Below, piece by piece: positions 42,720 through 53,443 of a stretch of 64,000 nucleotides of DNA. The first letter of the stretch is position 1. Each line of letters opens with the position of its first letter. Made by a program: the position numbers and the translations under genes. The notes beneath the pieces were generated by a model, which worked only from the letters and a program-made list of their open reading frames with translations, did no database searches and was not told where the DNA came from. Source of the stretch: Pseudonocardia sp. (GTDB lineage: Bacteria; Actinomycetota; Actinomycetes; Mycobacteriales; Pseudonocardiaceae); the NCBI RefSeq assembly GCF_029263155.1, contig NZ_JAJCYB010000077.1, forward strand, positions 1 to 64,000. Direction: 5' to 3'.

Positions 42720-44768
42720 TCAACCCGGGCGGTTCCCCGGCGCGCCGTCACAGGCGGTGAGTTCGTAGAGGGCGCTCTCGTCGGCGTCGGGGGCGGCGGC
42801 GACCAGCCGGAAGCCGCTGTCCGGTGCGGGCGCCTCCAGCCCGGGATAGCGACGCGCACGGGAGTCGCCGAGCCAGAAGTCCGCTGTGCCGGCCAGGAGG
42901 TAGCGCACGCCGAGGCGGTCCGCTGCCGCGCACACCCGCCAATCGTCCTGCACGTCGCGCAGCCTGCGGGCCAACAGCACCTGGTCCGCTGACCAGTCAC
43001 CGGTGAGGTGCGGGAACAGCACCTCGTGTCCGGTGAGCGGCCACAGCAGCGCGCTGCCGCTCCACGGGTTCTGGGCGACGACCGCACCGGGCTCGATCAG
43101 GCCGCCGATGCGTTCGTAGAACTCCGCCTCGTCCGGGTCCAGCAGGTCCGACTCGGCCTGCGGCCCGGGGTAGGAGCTCCGCACGAACTCCGCGTTGCGC
43201 GCGGAGTACATCCCGCCGGAGGCCACCAGCACGAGCAGCCCGGCGACCAGCGCCCCCGCCGCGGCGGACGGCGGCCGGGCGCGGACCGGCCAGGCTCGGG
43301 ACACCAGCAGGCCCACGGCGAGCAGTCCCAGGACCGCGAGCGGCGCCGCGGTGACCGGGAGCACCGCGGCGAGGCGGTAGGAGTCGTTGTACCAGAGGGC
43401 GGTGACGGCTGCGGCGAACTCCGTCTCCTGCGCCGAGGCCAGCACGAACAGCGCCCCGGAAAGCAGGTGCGCGGGCACGAGCCAGCGGAACGCCGGCCGC
43501 AGGCAGGCCGCCCCGAGGCCCAGCAACACCACGACGGCCAGCGCCCAGGCGGCGGGGCGGTTGTTGGTCGCCCCGAGTGCCACTTCCCCCACCGCGCGCC
43601 CGGGGTCCTGGTAGGCGGCCCAGTCGAACTCGCGGACGTCGTCGAAGACCGGGCTGGTCAGCACGAACCACACCGCGGCCGCGATCCCGGCGGCGAGGCC
43701 GAGCACCAGCCCGGCCGGGACGATCCGCTCCCCGCCGCGCAGCCGTCGCCGTGCGGCCCGCCCGAGCGCCCAGGCCACCGGGAACACCGCGAGCAACGCC
43801 AGCGAGAACAGCGCGTTCGGGTGGGCCAGGCCGAGCGTCCCCGCCCCGACGGGCAGCAGCACCGCTGCGGTGCCGCGCCCCAGATCGACGGGCGGGCCGA
43901 GTCGGCAGAGCGCGACGACGACGGCCAGCACCGCGGGCGTCAGGCACAGCCCGGTCAGGTTCGGCCACAGCACGCCGAACCCCATCAGCGACCAGGGGAA
44001 CGAGACGAACCCGACCGCGACGACCGGGGCGAGCGCCACCGCGGCGGGCACCGGTCCGCAGATCACCCACACGAGCACCAGGCAGCTCAGCGGCCAGACG
44101 ACGCAGGCCAGTGCGGTGACGGCGGCGGTGGCCGCGACCGGGACCGACGCCCCCGTGGTGAGGACGACCAGCGAGACCAGGTCGTGCCACGCGGCCGGGT
44201 AGAACGCGATGTCGGCCGTCGGCGTGGTCAACCTGCCGAGCTGGAGCGACGACGCCGTTCCGTCGCTCAGGATCTCCATGACCGCGTTGTAGTGGAACAC
44301 CGCGTCGTAGGTCTGCGACAGCCGCGACGGCGTGCCGATCGCGGACGCGACGGTGAGGGTCCCGATCGTCGCGGCGACCGCCATGCCTGCGGTCGCCGCG
44401 AGGGCGTGCCGGGCGCCGTCGGCGCCCGGTCGGGACGCCCCGCCGGCGGGACCGCCCCGCCGTCGCCGTGCGGCGGGGAGCAGGCGGGCGCCCACCGCCA
44501 GCAGGGCGAGCACCACCGCGGGCCCGACGGCCACCGCGGGCGACCACGGCAGACCCAGCTGCCCCGCCACGACCGCGCCGCCCGCGACGGAACCGATCGA
44601 GACGACCGGGGCGAGTCCCCACGCACCGATGCCGCGCAGGCCGAGCGCGTAGGTGGCGGCCAGCCCGGGCACGGTCACCCAGGCCACGGCGACCAGGAGC
44701 ACCGGAGTGGCTGCGGCCCAGGCCGGCCAGTCGATCATCGGGCGGTCCGCGACGTCGCGGTCGGGCAC
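42720..44768 (-). CDS. DUF6541 polytopic membrane protein, second copy
   Basis: 682 aa, related to the next gene downstream on the same strand: TYDAVFHYNAVMEIL and FYPAAWHDL occupy the same places as FWDTAFHANAIRYI and YYPNAFH there, and the C-terminal extracytoplasmic domain is shared (VAQNPWSGSALLWPL versus VMNDPYDGSPLMYAL). The tandem pair has clearly diverged, so they probably use different acceptors. The start could be GTG 44768 or ATG 44738. Confidence 0.73.
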   Translation of the reverse strand: MPDRDVADRPMIDWPAWAAATPVLLVAVAWVTVPGLAATYALGLRGIGAWGLAPVVSIGSVAGGAVVAGQLGLPWSPAVAVGPAVVLALLAVGARLLPAARRRRGGPAGGASRPGADGARHALAATAGMAVAATIGTLTVASAIGTPSRLSQTYDAVFHYNAVMEILSDGTASSLQLGRLTTPTADIAFYPAAWHDLVSLVVLTTGASVPVAATAAVTALACVVWPLSCLVLVWVICGPVPAAVALAPVVAVGFVSFPWSLMGFGVLWPNLTGLCLTPAVLAVVVALCRLGPPVDLGRGTAAVLLPVGAGTLGLAHPNALFSLALLAVFPVAWALGRAARRRLRGGERIVPAGLVLGLAAGIAAAVWFVLTSPVFDDVREFDWAAYQDPGRAVGEVALGATNNRPAAWALAVVVLLGLGAACLRPAFRWLVPAHLLSGALFVLASAQETEFAAAVTALWYNDSYRLAAVLPVTAAPLAVLGLLAVGLLVSRAWPVRARPPSAAAGALVAGLLVLVASGGMYSARNAEFVRSSYPGPQAESDLLDPDEAEFYERIGGLIEPGAVVAQNPWSGSALLWPLTGHEVLFPHLTGDWSADQVLLARRLRDVQDDWRVCAAADRLGVRYLLAGTADFWLGDSRARRYPGLEAPAPDSGFRLVAAAPDADESALYELTACDGAPGNRPG

Positions 44769-44873
44769 GGCGCCCGATCCACGAACCGCATCGCGACCTG
44801 CAGCATGGGCCGAGGGTAGATCCCGGGCCGCAAGCGCGGCACGGCGAGTGCGTCGGTACGTGCCCCCAGGCGT

Positions 44874-45050
44874 TCACACCGTCGCGCTCACCTCGACACG
44901 GTGTCCGGCGGTCCCGGGCATCTGGATCGGCGTCGCCACTGCGGTCGCCCGTTCCTGGCGGTGGTACCCCGCATGCCGATGGTGGCTCGGGCGATACGCT
45001 CGGCGTCGTCGAAGTGTCTGAAGACGCCGTCCCCCAACGCCCCGGAAGGT
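44874..45050 (-). pseudogene. Possible RidA-like gene remnant
   Basis: On the minus strand, RHFDDAERIARATIGM is readable in one frame. After an apparent shift near 44970, ATAVATPIQMPGTAGHRVEV continues in another frame to a stop. The two pieces in order resemble the C-terminal third of a RidA/YjgF protein. The 5' part is missing where the plus-strand glycosyltransferase gene begins. This is tentative. Confidence 0.25.
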
Positions 45051-45054
45051 CTCG

Positions 45055-46029
45055 ATGACCCCCACGAGCCCGGTCCCGCAACGGCACTCGTCCCTTGTGT
45101 CAGATCCCTCTGGTCGGTTGGTCGCCGACCGGGCCGATCAGGAGCGGGTGGACGTCACGGTCGTGCTGCCCTGCTACAACGAGCAGGACCATGTGCTCGA
45201 CGAGGTTGAGCGGATCACGAAGGCCCTCGACAACAGCTACCTGTCCTACGAGTTGCTTGTCATCGACGACAAGTCCACCGACGGCACGCTGGCGGTGTTG
45301 GAGGAGGCCCTGCCGCGCTTCCCGCACATGCGCCTGATGCCGTTCCGGCGCAACGGCGGGTCGGGCACCGCGCGCCGCATCGGCACCGCCGAGGCCGCCG
45401 GGCGGATCGTGGTGTGGACCGACGCCGACATGACCTACCCGAACGAGCGCATCCCGGAGTTCGTCGAGTATCTCCACGAGCACCTCGACGTCGACCAGGT
45501 GGTCGGGGCGCGGACCACCGAGCAGGGCACCCACAAGATCCTGCGCGTGCCGGCCAAGTGGGCGATCCGGCGGACCGCGGAATTCCTGGCGGGCACGAAG
45601 ATCCCTGACCTCAACTCCGGGCTGCGGGCGTTCCGCCGCGAGGTGTCCCTGCCCTACCTGCGGCTGCTGCCGCCCGGGTTCTCCTGCGTGACCACGCTGA
45701 CCCTGTCGTTCCTGTCCAACCAGCACCCCATCGACTACCTGGAGATCGACTACGGCAAGCGGGCCGGCACCTCGAAGTTCCACTTCGTGCGTGACGCCTA
45801 CCGCTACATCCTGCAGGTGCTGCGGATGGTCATGTATTTCAATCCGCTCAAAGTGCTGATGCCGCTGGCGTTGATCCTGCTTCTCGCGGGCATCGTCAAG
45901 GGAACCACCGACCTCTTCCGGTTCTCGCTCGCGATCACGACCAACGCCACCTTGTTGTTCGTGACCGGTCTGATCATCGCCGCTGTCGCGCTACTGGCCG
46001 ACCTGATCGTGCGGTCGCGCGGCGACTGA
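45055..46029 (+). CDS. Glycosyltransferase family 2, dolichyl-phosphate-mannose-synthase-like
   Basis: 324 aa. Cytoplasmic GT-A domain: VTVVLPCYNEQDHV, VIDDKSTDGT, and WTDADMTYPN as metal motif. Two C-terminal helices (about 262-282 and 292-315) make it self-anchored, like GtrB-type polyprenyl-phosphate transferases. GGAAGG precedes the ATG. It probably supplies a lipid-linked sugar to the neighbouring GT-C-like proteins. Its last 39 bases overlap the end of the convergent YfhO gene. Confidence 0.87.
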   Translation: MTPTSPVPQRHSSLVSDPSGRLVADRADQERVDVTVVLPCYNEQDHVLDEVERITKALDNSYLSYELLVIDDKSTDGTLAVLEEALPRFPHMRLMPFRRNGGSGTARRIGTAEAAGRIVVWTDADMTYPNERIPEFVEYLHEHLDVDQVVGARTTEQGTHKILRVPAKWAIRRTAEFLAGTKIPDLNSGLRAFRREVSLPYLRLLPPGFSCVTTLTLSFLSNQHPIDYLEIDYGKRAGTSKFHFVRDAYRYILQVLRMVMYFNPLKVLMPLALILLLAGIVKGTTDLFRFSLAITTNATLLFVTGLIIAAVALLADLIVRSRGD

Positions 46030-48867
46030 CGGCTTCGCCCGCTCCGTGTGACGGCGGGAACCCAGAAGGCCGGCCAGCACGACGACTGCGGCCATGCTGA
46101 TCCCCGTTCCGATGCCCCCTCCGGGCGCCTGGTACATCAGCCGGACCATGTGCTGCCCTGGGGGAACGTGCACCGCGACGCCGGCATGGTCGGCGGCAAC
46201 CAGTGGTGCGGAGACTCCGTCGACCGTTGCTACCCAGCCGGTCTGCAGGGCGTCGGCGACCACCAGGTGACCGGCACCGTCCGCGTCGACCCGTACCTCG
46301 ATGGCGTCGAGACCGTCCTCGACGACGTCGAACTCGGCGGCGGTTCCCGACGACGGCGCCGACGGGGTGCTCAGCACGACGACGTCCGAGGCGACCGCAC
46401 CGGTGCCGAGCATGTCGAGCCGGCGGTCCTCGTCCGGCTCGACGACGCTGCGCGGTGCCCAGCGGATCCGCGGGAGAGCCGTGAGCCGCTCGTACACGAC
46501 ACCGGAGTCGGCGAACACGAGCCGCAGACCGTCATCGGCGGCGGCGACGGTCGTCACGGTCGGCGCCCCGGAGGAGCCCTGTACCGGGAGGGCTTCGTCG
46601 GACCGCAGCACCACCGTCGCGACGAGGTCCTCGTCGGGCGCCACGGCCTCGCCCGCGACCGGGACGACGAACGGCGTCCCGTCCCCGGCACCCTCGAGAC
46701 CGCGGTCGTTGTCGGCCACCACCCGGCCCGCGGCATCACGCACAGAGATCTCCACCGTGGCGTCGTCGGCGACCGGTCCCAGCGGAACCACTCCCACGCC
46801 GCGCAGCGGACCGGCGCCGGGCAGGTCGATCCGTACGGGCTCGGACGGCCGCAAGATCGTCGTCGACCCGTCCGTCGAGCCTTCACGCAGCGAACCGAAG
46901 ACCGGTGCTTCCGGTGCGGTGACGAAGTAGCGGGTGCCGAGACGGTCGAGGGCCGGGGCGGTGGCGGACTCCACCGCGGCCGAGAAGTTGATGTACGTGG
47001 GGTAGAGGTTCTCGGTGCCCGGGACCGTGCGTACCAGCTCACCGAGGTTCGCGTCCACGAACGAGTGCCCGGTCACGGCCCGGATCCGCTGTGCGGCGTC
47101 GGCGCCCATGACCATCGCCCCCCAGGTGCCCGCGAACCGTTCGCTGCCCAGTGAGGCTGTCAGGAACTCATGCGTGGTGGTCTGGGGGTAGAAGGTGTCC
47201 CGATCGACGCGAGGCCAGTAGGGCCGGACCAGGGTGAGGGCCTGCACCACGATCAGCGTCGAGAGCAGGACGACGGCCGTCGTCGAGACCAGGGCACGAC
47301 GCGGAGCTGCCGTCGGCACCCAACGCAAGGCGGCCACACAGAGCACCGCCGCGAGGACGAAGGCCAGGCCGAGCGCCACCTGGGTGTCGAGCTGAGCCAG
47401 CCGGTCCACGCCGTCGGCAGCTCGGTCGTCGGCTGCGTCGGCGGCCCACCGGGCTCGACGCCACACGAGGAATCCGACCGCCGCAGCTCCTATCCAGACG
47501 AGTAGGCCGAACAGGGTGGGCCACGACCGGGCACGGGCCTCGTCCCGAGCACGGTAACCGCGCAGGAGCACCTCCAGACCGACCGCCGCCAGAACCGCGA
47601 CCAGGAGACCCAGCACGCTCCTGGCCCGGCCGACGAAGTTGTCGGAGAAGAGCACAGGCAGCTGCTGGAGCACCGCGAGCGGGATGCCGCCGCTCCAGAC
47701 CACCAGGATCCCGAAACCGGTGAGAGCGACGAGTACCCCCCAGGCGCCGCGCGGCAGGATGTCGCGGGCCGGCCGGGGTGACGCCACGGCGACGATCGCG
47801 AGCACCAGTGCAGCCGCCCCGACATACGACAGTGACTCGACGAAGTTCTGTTCCAGGAACCACCGTGGTGACCCGTCCGGCGCGACCCCGCCCAGCGCCC
47901 ACGGTGCGATGCCGGTGATCAGGCTCTCTGGCGCGAGATGATCCTCGGGGGTCTGGGCGCGGCCCTCGACGTACGCCGACCGCATGAACAACGCGAACGG
48001 CACCAACTGCCCGGCTGCGAGCGCGGCCCCGCCGATGACTCCTGCCGCGCCCGCCGCCAGTGTCCACATCGCCCGTACCGGCGCGCCCGAATGCTCTGCG
48101 ACGACCCGGACGACGAACCAGATGCCGGCGGCGAGCAGCGCGTAGCCGGTCACCGCCGGGAAGCCGCCTGCCAGCATCGCAGCCACCGGCAGGGCGACCA
48201 GCGCGACGTCCGCAGGGCGGCGGCGCGTGGACAGGCGTTCGACCGCCCAGAACAGGAACGGCACGACGGCCGCCACCCGTGTCTGCGGCCAGTTCGTCCA
48301 GACGACCATGAACGCGCTGGTCACGAACACCAAGCCGCCGGTGACCGCCGCAGTCCGTCCGAGTCCGAGGCGCCGGAGGAACAAGTGGCAGCCCAAGACC
48401 GCGACGACGATCTCCAGCAGCTTCACGAAGGCGGGTGCGAGCCACCCGGGGAGGAGTAGGAACGGGACCGTGATGGGGTGCAGCAGCGCGTTGGTCGGAG
48501 TGGCTCCCAGAGGTGAGCCGGCCGAGACGTAGGGGTTCCAGCTGGGGAACTCGCCTTCGCCCACGGCATCGGCGAACAGCAACGTGCTCGGGATCCCGGA
48601 GCCCCAGGTGTCGTCGAGGAAGTCGTTGCGGACCGGGGACGTGGCGAAGCCGGCGCCCTCGTACGGGGCGTTGGTGACGAGCTCGTCGGTACCGGCAAAG
48701 ACCCCGTGGCCGAACAGCGGCCCACCGATGCCGAGCACCGTGAACAGGGCCAGCGCCGCGACCGCGACGACCGTCAGGGGATCCGCGGTCCTCCGGCGCC
48801 TGGTTGCGGCCCCCGGTACCGGTTCCGGCGTCACGGCCGCCGCGGTCGTCGTCGGTGTCTCAGCCAT
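45991..48867 (-). CDS. YfhO-family membrane protein (GT-C fold)
   Basis: 958 aa. The N-terminus is cytoplasmic and basic, followed by a first helix at about 35-55, an outer loop with GTDELVTNAPYEG and FPSWNPYVSAGSPL, then about 11 more helices and a large C-terminal outer domain. The order matches YfhO (PF09586), GT-C-type enzymes that glycosylate teichoic acids in Bacillus and Listeria. Asp/Glu in GTDE sits in the first outer loop as expected for catalysis. ATG 48867 begins MAETPTTTAAAV. In this wall context it may decorate an exported glycan. Confidence 0.78.
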   Translation of the reverse strand: MAETPTTTAAAVTPEPVPGAATRRRRTADPLTVVAVAALALFTVLGIGGPLFGHGVFAGTDELVTNAPYEGAGFATSPVRNDFLDDTWGSGIPSTLLFADAVGEGEFPSWNPYVSAGSPLGATPTNALLHPITVPFLLLPGWLAPAFVKLLEIVVAVLGCHLFLRRLGLGRTAAVTGGLVFVTSAFMVVWTNWPQTRVAAVVPFLFWAVERLSTRRRPADVALVALPVAAMLAGGFPAVTGYALLAAGIWFVVRVVAEHSGAPVRAMWTLAAGAAGVIGGAALAAGQLVPFALFMRSAYVEGRAQTPEDHLAPESLITGIAPWALGGVAPDGSPRWFLEQNFVESLSYVGAAALVLAIVAVASPRPARDILPRGAWGVLVALTGFGILVVWSGGIPLAVLQQLPVLFSDNFVGRARSVLGLLVAVLAAVGLEVLLRGYRARDEARARSWPTLFGLLVWIGAAAVGFLVWRRARWAADAADDRAADGVDRLAQLDTQVALGLAFVLAAVLCVAALRWVPTAAPRRALVSTTAVVLLSTLIVVQALTLVRPYWPRVDRDTFYPQTTTHEFLTASLGSERFAGTWGAMVMGADAAQRIRAVTGHSFVDANLGELVRTVPGTENLYPTYINFSAAVESATAPALDRLGTRYFVTAPEAPVFGSLREGSTDGSTTILRPSEPVRIDLPGAGPLRGVGVVPLGPVADDATVEISVRDAAGRVVADNDRGLEGAGDGTPFVVPVAGEAVAPDEDLVATVVLRSDEALPVQGSSGAPTVTTVAAADDGLRLVFADSGVVYERLTALPRIRWAPRSVVEPDEDRRLDMLGTGAVASDVVVLSTPSAPSSGTAAEFDVVEDGLDAIEVRVDADGAGHLVVADALQTGWVATVDGVSAPLVAADHAGVAVHVPPGQHMVRLMYQAPGGGIGTGISMAAVVVLAGLLGSRRHTERAKPSVAARPHDQVGQ

Positions 48868-48997
48868 CTGGTCCCATGATCGAGAAGTCGGCGGGCTCGA
48901 CGCCGCACGTCGCGAGGATAGCCAGCACCTGCCCCACGGCGACCGCTGAGGCCCGCGGGTAGAGTGCCCGCCGCGGACGAACGGATGGGGGCCGCGC

Positions 48998-50098
48998 ATG
49001 AGGATCGCCGTGATCGGCCCCGCCCACCCGTACAAGGGCGGGGTGGCGCAGTACACCACCGAGCTCGCCCGCCGGCTGGGCGCCGCCGGTCACGAGGCCT
49101 GCATCGAGTCCTGGTCGCACCAGTACCCGGCCGCGCTGTACCCGGGTCAGCTGACGGTCACGGAACCGGAGCTACCGCTCTTCGCGCCGACACACCGACG
49201 GCTGTCCTGGCGACGTCCGGACTCGTGGTTCCGATGCGGGCGGCGCCTGCGGGGCGTCGATCTCGTCGTTCTCGTGATGGTCAACTCCGTCCAGGTCCCG
49301 GCGTACCTGGGAATCCTCGCCGGACTGGGCAGACGTCGGGACACCCGGGTCGTCGCCCAGTGCCACAACGTGCTCCCCCACGAGAAGTCGGCCCTCGACG
49401 TCGCTCTCGTGCGCGCCGTGCTCTCCCGGGTCGACGGGGTCGTCGTGCACTCGGTCTCGCAGGGTGAGCAGGCTGCCGCGCTCACCGCACGACCGGTGAC
49501 TGTCGAACACATGTCGCCGCTGGTCGTGGCGGCCGGCGGCCGACGGGGCGCCGGCGGTCCGATCCGGTCCCGGCTGCTGTTCTTCGGGATGGTCCGGCCC
49601 TACAAGGGCCTCGATGTGCTGCTGCGCGCGCTCGCCGCGGGCCCGGACGGCATCGGACTCCGGGTCGCCGGCGAGTTCTGGGGCGGAACCGCGGAGACGG
49701 ACCGGCTGATCGCGGGACTGGGTCTCGGCGATCGGGTGGAACTCCGGTCCGGCTACGTCGACAGCTCGGCCGTGCCCGAACTGTTCGCCGACGTCGATGC
49801 GCTGGTGCTGCCGTACCGTTCGGCGACGGCGTCGCTCAACGCGTTCCTGGCATTCGAGCACGGTGTCCCTGTCATCGCGACGAGGGTCGGAACGATCGAG
49901 CACGACGTGACCGACGGGGTCGACGGCGTGCTGTGCGAGCCCGACGACGTCGACTCCCTGCGTGCCGCGATCGAACGCTTCTACCGCGAGGGGGAGCCGG
50001 CGCGCCTGCGAGCGGGCGTCGGATCCGTCGACTCGGGCCCGGCCTGGGACCGCTACTGCGCTGCCCTGGTCGCAACCGTGGACGCTGCGGACGCGTGA
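48998..50098 (+). CDS. Glycosyltransferase family 4
   Basis: A 366-aa GT-B enzyme. It begins MRIAVIGPAHPYKGGVAQYT, with a donor domain containing LLFFGMVRPYKGLDVLL and the acidic patch FLAFEHGVPVIATRVGTIEHDV, in which the Glu (EHG) is the usual E of the E-x7-E motif. It is cytoplasmic, transferring a sugar from a nucleotide donor with retention. TAGAGT at 48960-48965 is a likely -10. Its stop overlaps the next gene by GTGA, and a methyltransferase follows, forming a three-gene operon. Confidence 0.87.
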   Translation: MRIAVIGPAHPYKGGVAQYTTELARRLGAAGHEACIESWSHQYPAALYPGQLTVTEPELPLFAPTHRRLSWRRPDSWFRCGRRLRGVDLVVLVMVNSVQVPAYLGILAGLGRRRDTRVVAQCHNVLPHEKSALDVALVRAVLSRVDGVVVHSVSQGEQAAALTARPVTVEHMSPLVVAAGGRRGAGGPIRSRLLFFGMVRPYKGLDVLLRALAAGPDGIGLRVAGEFWGGTAETDRLIAGLGLGDRVELRSGYVDSSAVPELFADVDALVLPYRSATASLNAFLAFEHGVPVIATRVGTIEHDVTDGVDGVLCEPDDVDSLRAAIERFYREGEPARLRAGVGSVDSGPAWDRYCAALVATVDAADA

Positions 50099-51063
50099 TT
50101 CCCCCAGCCGACGAGCCGAACGACGAGGGGCCAGCGCGTCCACGACGTGGCCTCCTGTTCTGGACCAAGATCGGGTTCGGTGTGGCCGTCCTCGTGGCAG
50201 CCACCTGGCTGGTGGTCGACAGCTGGGACGAGATCTCGGTGGCGCTCGGGAGCATCGGGTGGCTCGCGCTGGCCGGGTCACTGCCACCCGCGATCGGCGG
50301 GGTAGCTGCGGCGATGCTGGCCTGGCGGACGCTGCTGGCCGATCTCGGCTCGAAGCTCTCGGTCAGCGACGCGGGACGCGTCTACTTCACCAGCCAGCTG
50401 GGCAAGTACGTGCCGGGCTCGGTGTGGCCGTTCCTCGCGCAGATCGAGCTCGGCCGTGAGCTGAAGGTCCCACGCGCGGTGTCCTTCGCCGTGAGCATCC
50501 TGGCGATCGTGCTGTCGCTCACGGTCGGGGCCGCGGTGGCGGCCGCCACGCTGCTGGTCGGTCCCGCCGAGGCGTTGCGCTCCTTCTGGTGGATCCTGCT
50601 CGCGCTGCCGGTCCTGGCCGCCGCGCTGCACCCGGCGGTCACCGTCGGCGGCGTCAACCTCCTGCTCAGGGCCCTGCGGAGAACGCCCCTCACCGTCCGT
50701 CCGAGCTGGTCGGGTACCTGCCGCGCTGCGCTCTGGCAGACATTGAGCTGGATCCTGCTCGGGCTGCACTGCTACGTACTCGTCGCCGCGGTCGGCGCCG
50801 CGGGACCGCGGGTGGTGGCGCTGGCGATCGGGGCGTTCGCCCTGGCGTTCTGCGCGGGTGTGCTCTTCCTGCCGTCCCCGGCCGGTGCCGGCGTTCGGGA
50901 GTTCGCGCTCGCCGCGGGACTGGCCGGGGTGCTGGCCGTGCCTCAGGCGATCGCGGTGGTCCTGGTCTCCCGCTTCGCCCTGATGTTCGTCGACGCCGCG
51001 CTCGCAGCCGGGTGGTGGGTCGGACGAACCCGCGGGGACCGTAAGGTCGGTTCCCCATCGTGA
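50095..51063 (+). CDS. LPG_synthase_TM family membrane protein
   Basis: 322 aa with eight membrane helices and SQLGKYVPGSVWPF, the signature of the lysylphosphatidylglycerol synthase transmembrane region (PF03706), also seen in wall-polymer exporters or flippases. There is no aminoacyl transfer domain, so it cannot make lysyl-PG alone. GTG 50095 overlaps the GT4 stop. It probably moves or positions a lipid-linked glycan made by the flanking enzymes. Confidence 0.8.
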   Translation: MIPPADEPNDEGPARPRRGLLFWTKIGFGVAVLVAATWLVVDSWDEISVALGSIGWLALAGSLPPAIGGVAAAMLAWRTLLADLGSKLSVSDAGRVYFTSQLGKYVPGSVWPFLAQIELGRELKVPRAVSFAVSILAIVLSLTVGAAVAAATLLVGPAEALRSFWWILLALPVLAAALHPAVTVGGVNLLLRALRRTPLTVRPSWSGTCRAALWQTLSWILLGLHCYVLVAAVGAAGPRVVALAIGAFALAFCAGVLFLPSPAGAGVREFALAAGLAGVLAVPQAIAVVLVSRFALMFVDAALAAGWWVGRTRGDRKVGSPS

Positions 51064-51077
51064 GGGAGAGGGCGGAC

Positions 51078-51866
51078 GTGGCTGAGGCGAATCCACCGGG
51101 CGGGGTCGGTCTCGCAGCGGCCAAGCGCGTCGTCGAGCACGCGCTGTGGGCGCGGGTGCGTGTGCAGCGCGCACTGCCGGGGCGGGACCGCCCGGCGCCC
51201 GCGCCGATGCCTCCGACGGATGTTCTGCGCACCGCGGCTCAGTGGCGAGCCGCGGCTGCGGAGTGCCGGCGCCTGCGACTCCCGCTGCACTGGGATCGAC
51301 CCAAGAACTGGGATGCGCTGGGGGCGGTCGCCACCGTGCTCGACGTCGTCGGGCGCGACGGGTCCGTGCTCGACGCAGGAAGCGCCCGCTACTCGTCGGT
51401 CCTGCCGTGGCTGCGGCTCTACGGGCTCACGGACCTGGTGGGCAACAACCTTGAGTTCGGCGCCGAGGTCCGTCGCGACGGGGTCCGGTTCCAGTACGGG
51501 GACATCACGTCCACCGGCTTCCCCCATGGCCGATTCGATGCCGTGACCTGCATGAGCGTGATCGAGCACGGCGTACCGGTGGGTCCCTTCCTCGCCGAGA
51601 GCGCGCGGATCCTTCGTCCGGGTGGCCTCCTGGTGATCTCGACCGACTACGACCAGGATCCGCCCGACGTGTCGGGACATCGGGCTTACGGGCAGCCGGT
51701 CCGGATCTTCTCGCCCGCCGGCATCCGCGAGCTGGTCGAGATCGCCGGTACCCACGGCCTGAAGATCCGCGGTGAGCTGACGTTCGATCACTCGGAGCGT
51801 CCGGTGCACTGGAAGCGGACCGGGCTCGACTACACCTTTATCCGCCTCGCGTTCGACCGGGTCTGA
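51078..51866 (+). CDS. SAM-dependent methyltransferase
   Basis: A 262-aa class I methyltransferase with motif I VLDAGSARYSSVLP (a variant of the Gly loop), motif II around VGNNLEFG, RFDAVTCMSVIEHGV, and ARILRPGGLLVISTDY. GTG 51078 follows AGGGAGAGGG by five bases; GTG 51060, which overlaps the upstream stop, is the alternative. It closes the GT4 operon and probably modifies the same glycan. Confidence 0.82.
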   Translation: MAEANPPGGVGLAAAKRVVEHALWARVRVQRALPGRDRPAPAPMPPTDVLRTAAQWRAAAAECRRLRLPLHWDRPKNWDALGAVATVLDVVGRDGSVLDAGSARYSSVLPWLRLYGLTDLVGNNLEFGAEVRRDGVRFQYGDITSTGFPHGRFDAVTCMSVIEHGVPVGPFLAESARILRPGGLLVISTDYDQDPPDVSGHRAYGQPVRIFSPAGIRELVEIAGTHGLKIRGELTFDHSERPVHWKRTGLDYTFIRLAFDRV

Positions 51867-51976
51867 TCGACTGCCGCGATCGGCCCGAGACGGGGGTGTC
51901 GAGCACGTGGAACGGCGACCTCGGATCCGACGTCGGCGACGTGTGAAGGACTCTGACAGAACGGGTGGACCAGTAG

Positions 51977-53236
<1,260 letters not shown>

Positions 53237-53390
53237 CCGGACCCGCCGGCCCTCGATCGTCCCGGGGCGCTTGCGCACTCTTCAGTCATGTGCGCACGTC
53301 GGGACGTGCGCGGGCCGCCAGAAGGTGCGCGGGTGCCGGACGCCCCGCCGCGCCACCCGAGCCCGACCGGGGTAGCCGCCATCACGCCGC

Positions 53391-53396
53391 TACCCT
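53391..53396 (+). promoter_or_regulatory. glfT2 promoter -10
   Basis: TACCCT lies in a GCCGCTACCCTCG block identical to that of glf. Here the start codon is 47 bases downstream with GAGGAC before it, so the mRNA has a leader with a ribosome site. Confidence 0.5.
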
Positions 53397-53443
53397 CGAC
53401 AACCGGACCGGTACCCCCTGACGACCATCCCGAGGACAGCGTT

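Noticed and set aside
48860-49120. Minus-strand 86-codon frame over the YfhO and GT4 starts
   Set aside because: It overlaps two well supported genes and shows no family resemblance or ribosome site.
50095-51063. Lysylphosphatidylglycerol synthase (MprF)
   Set aside because: Only the membrane domain family is present; the aminoacyl-transfer domain is absent.
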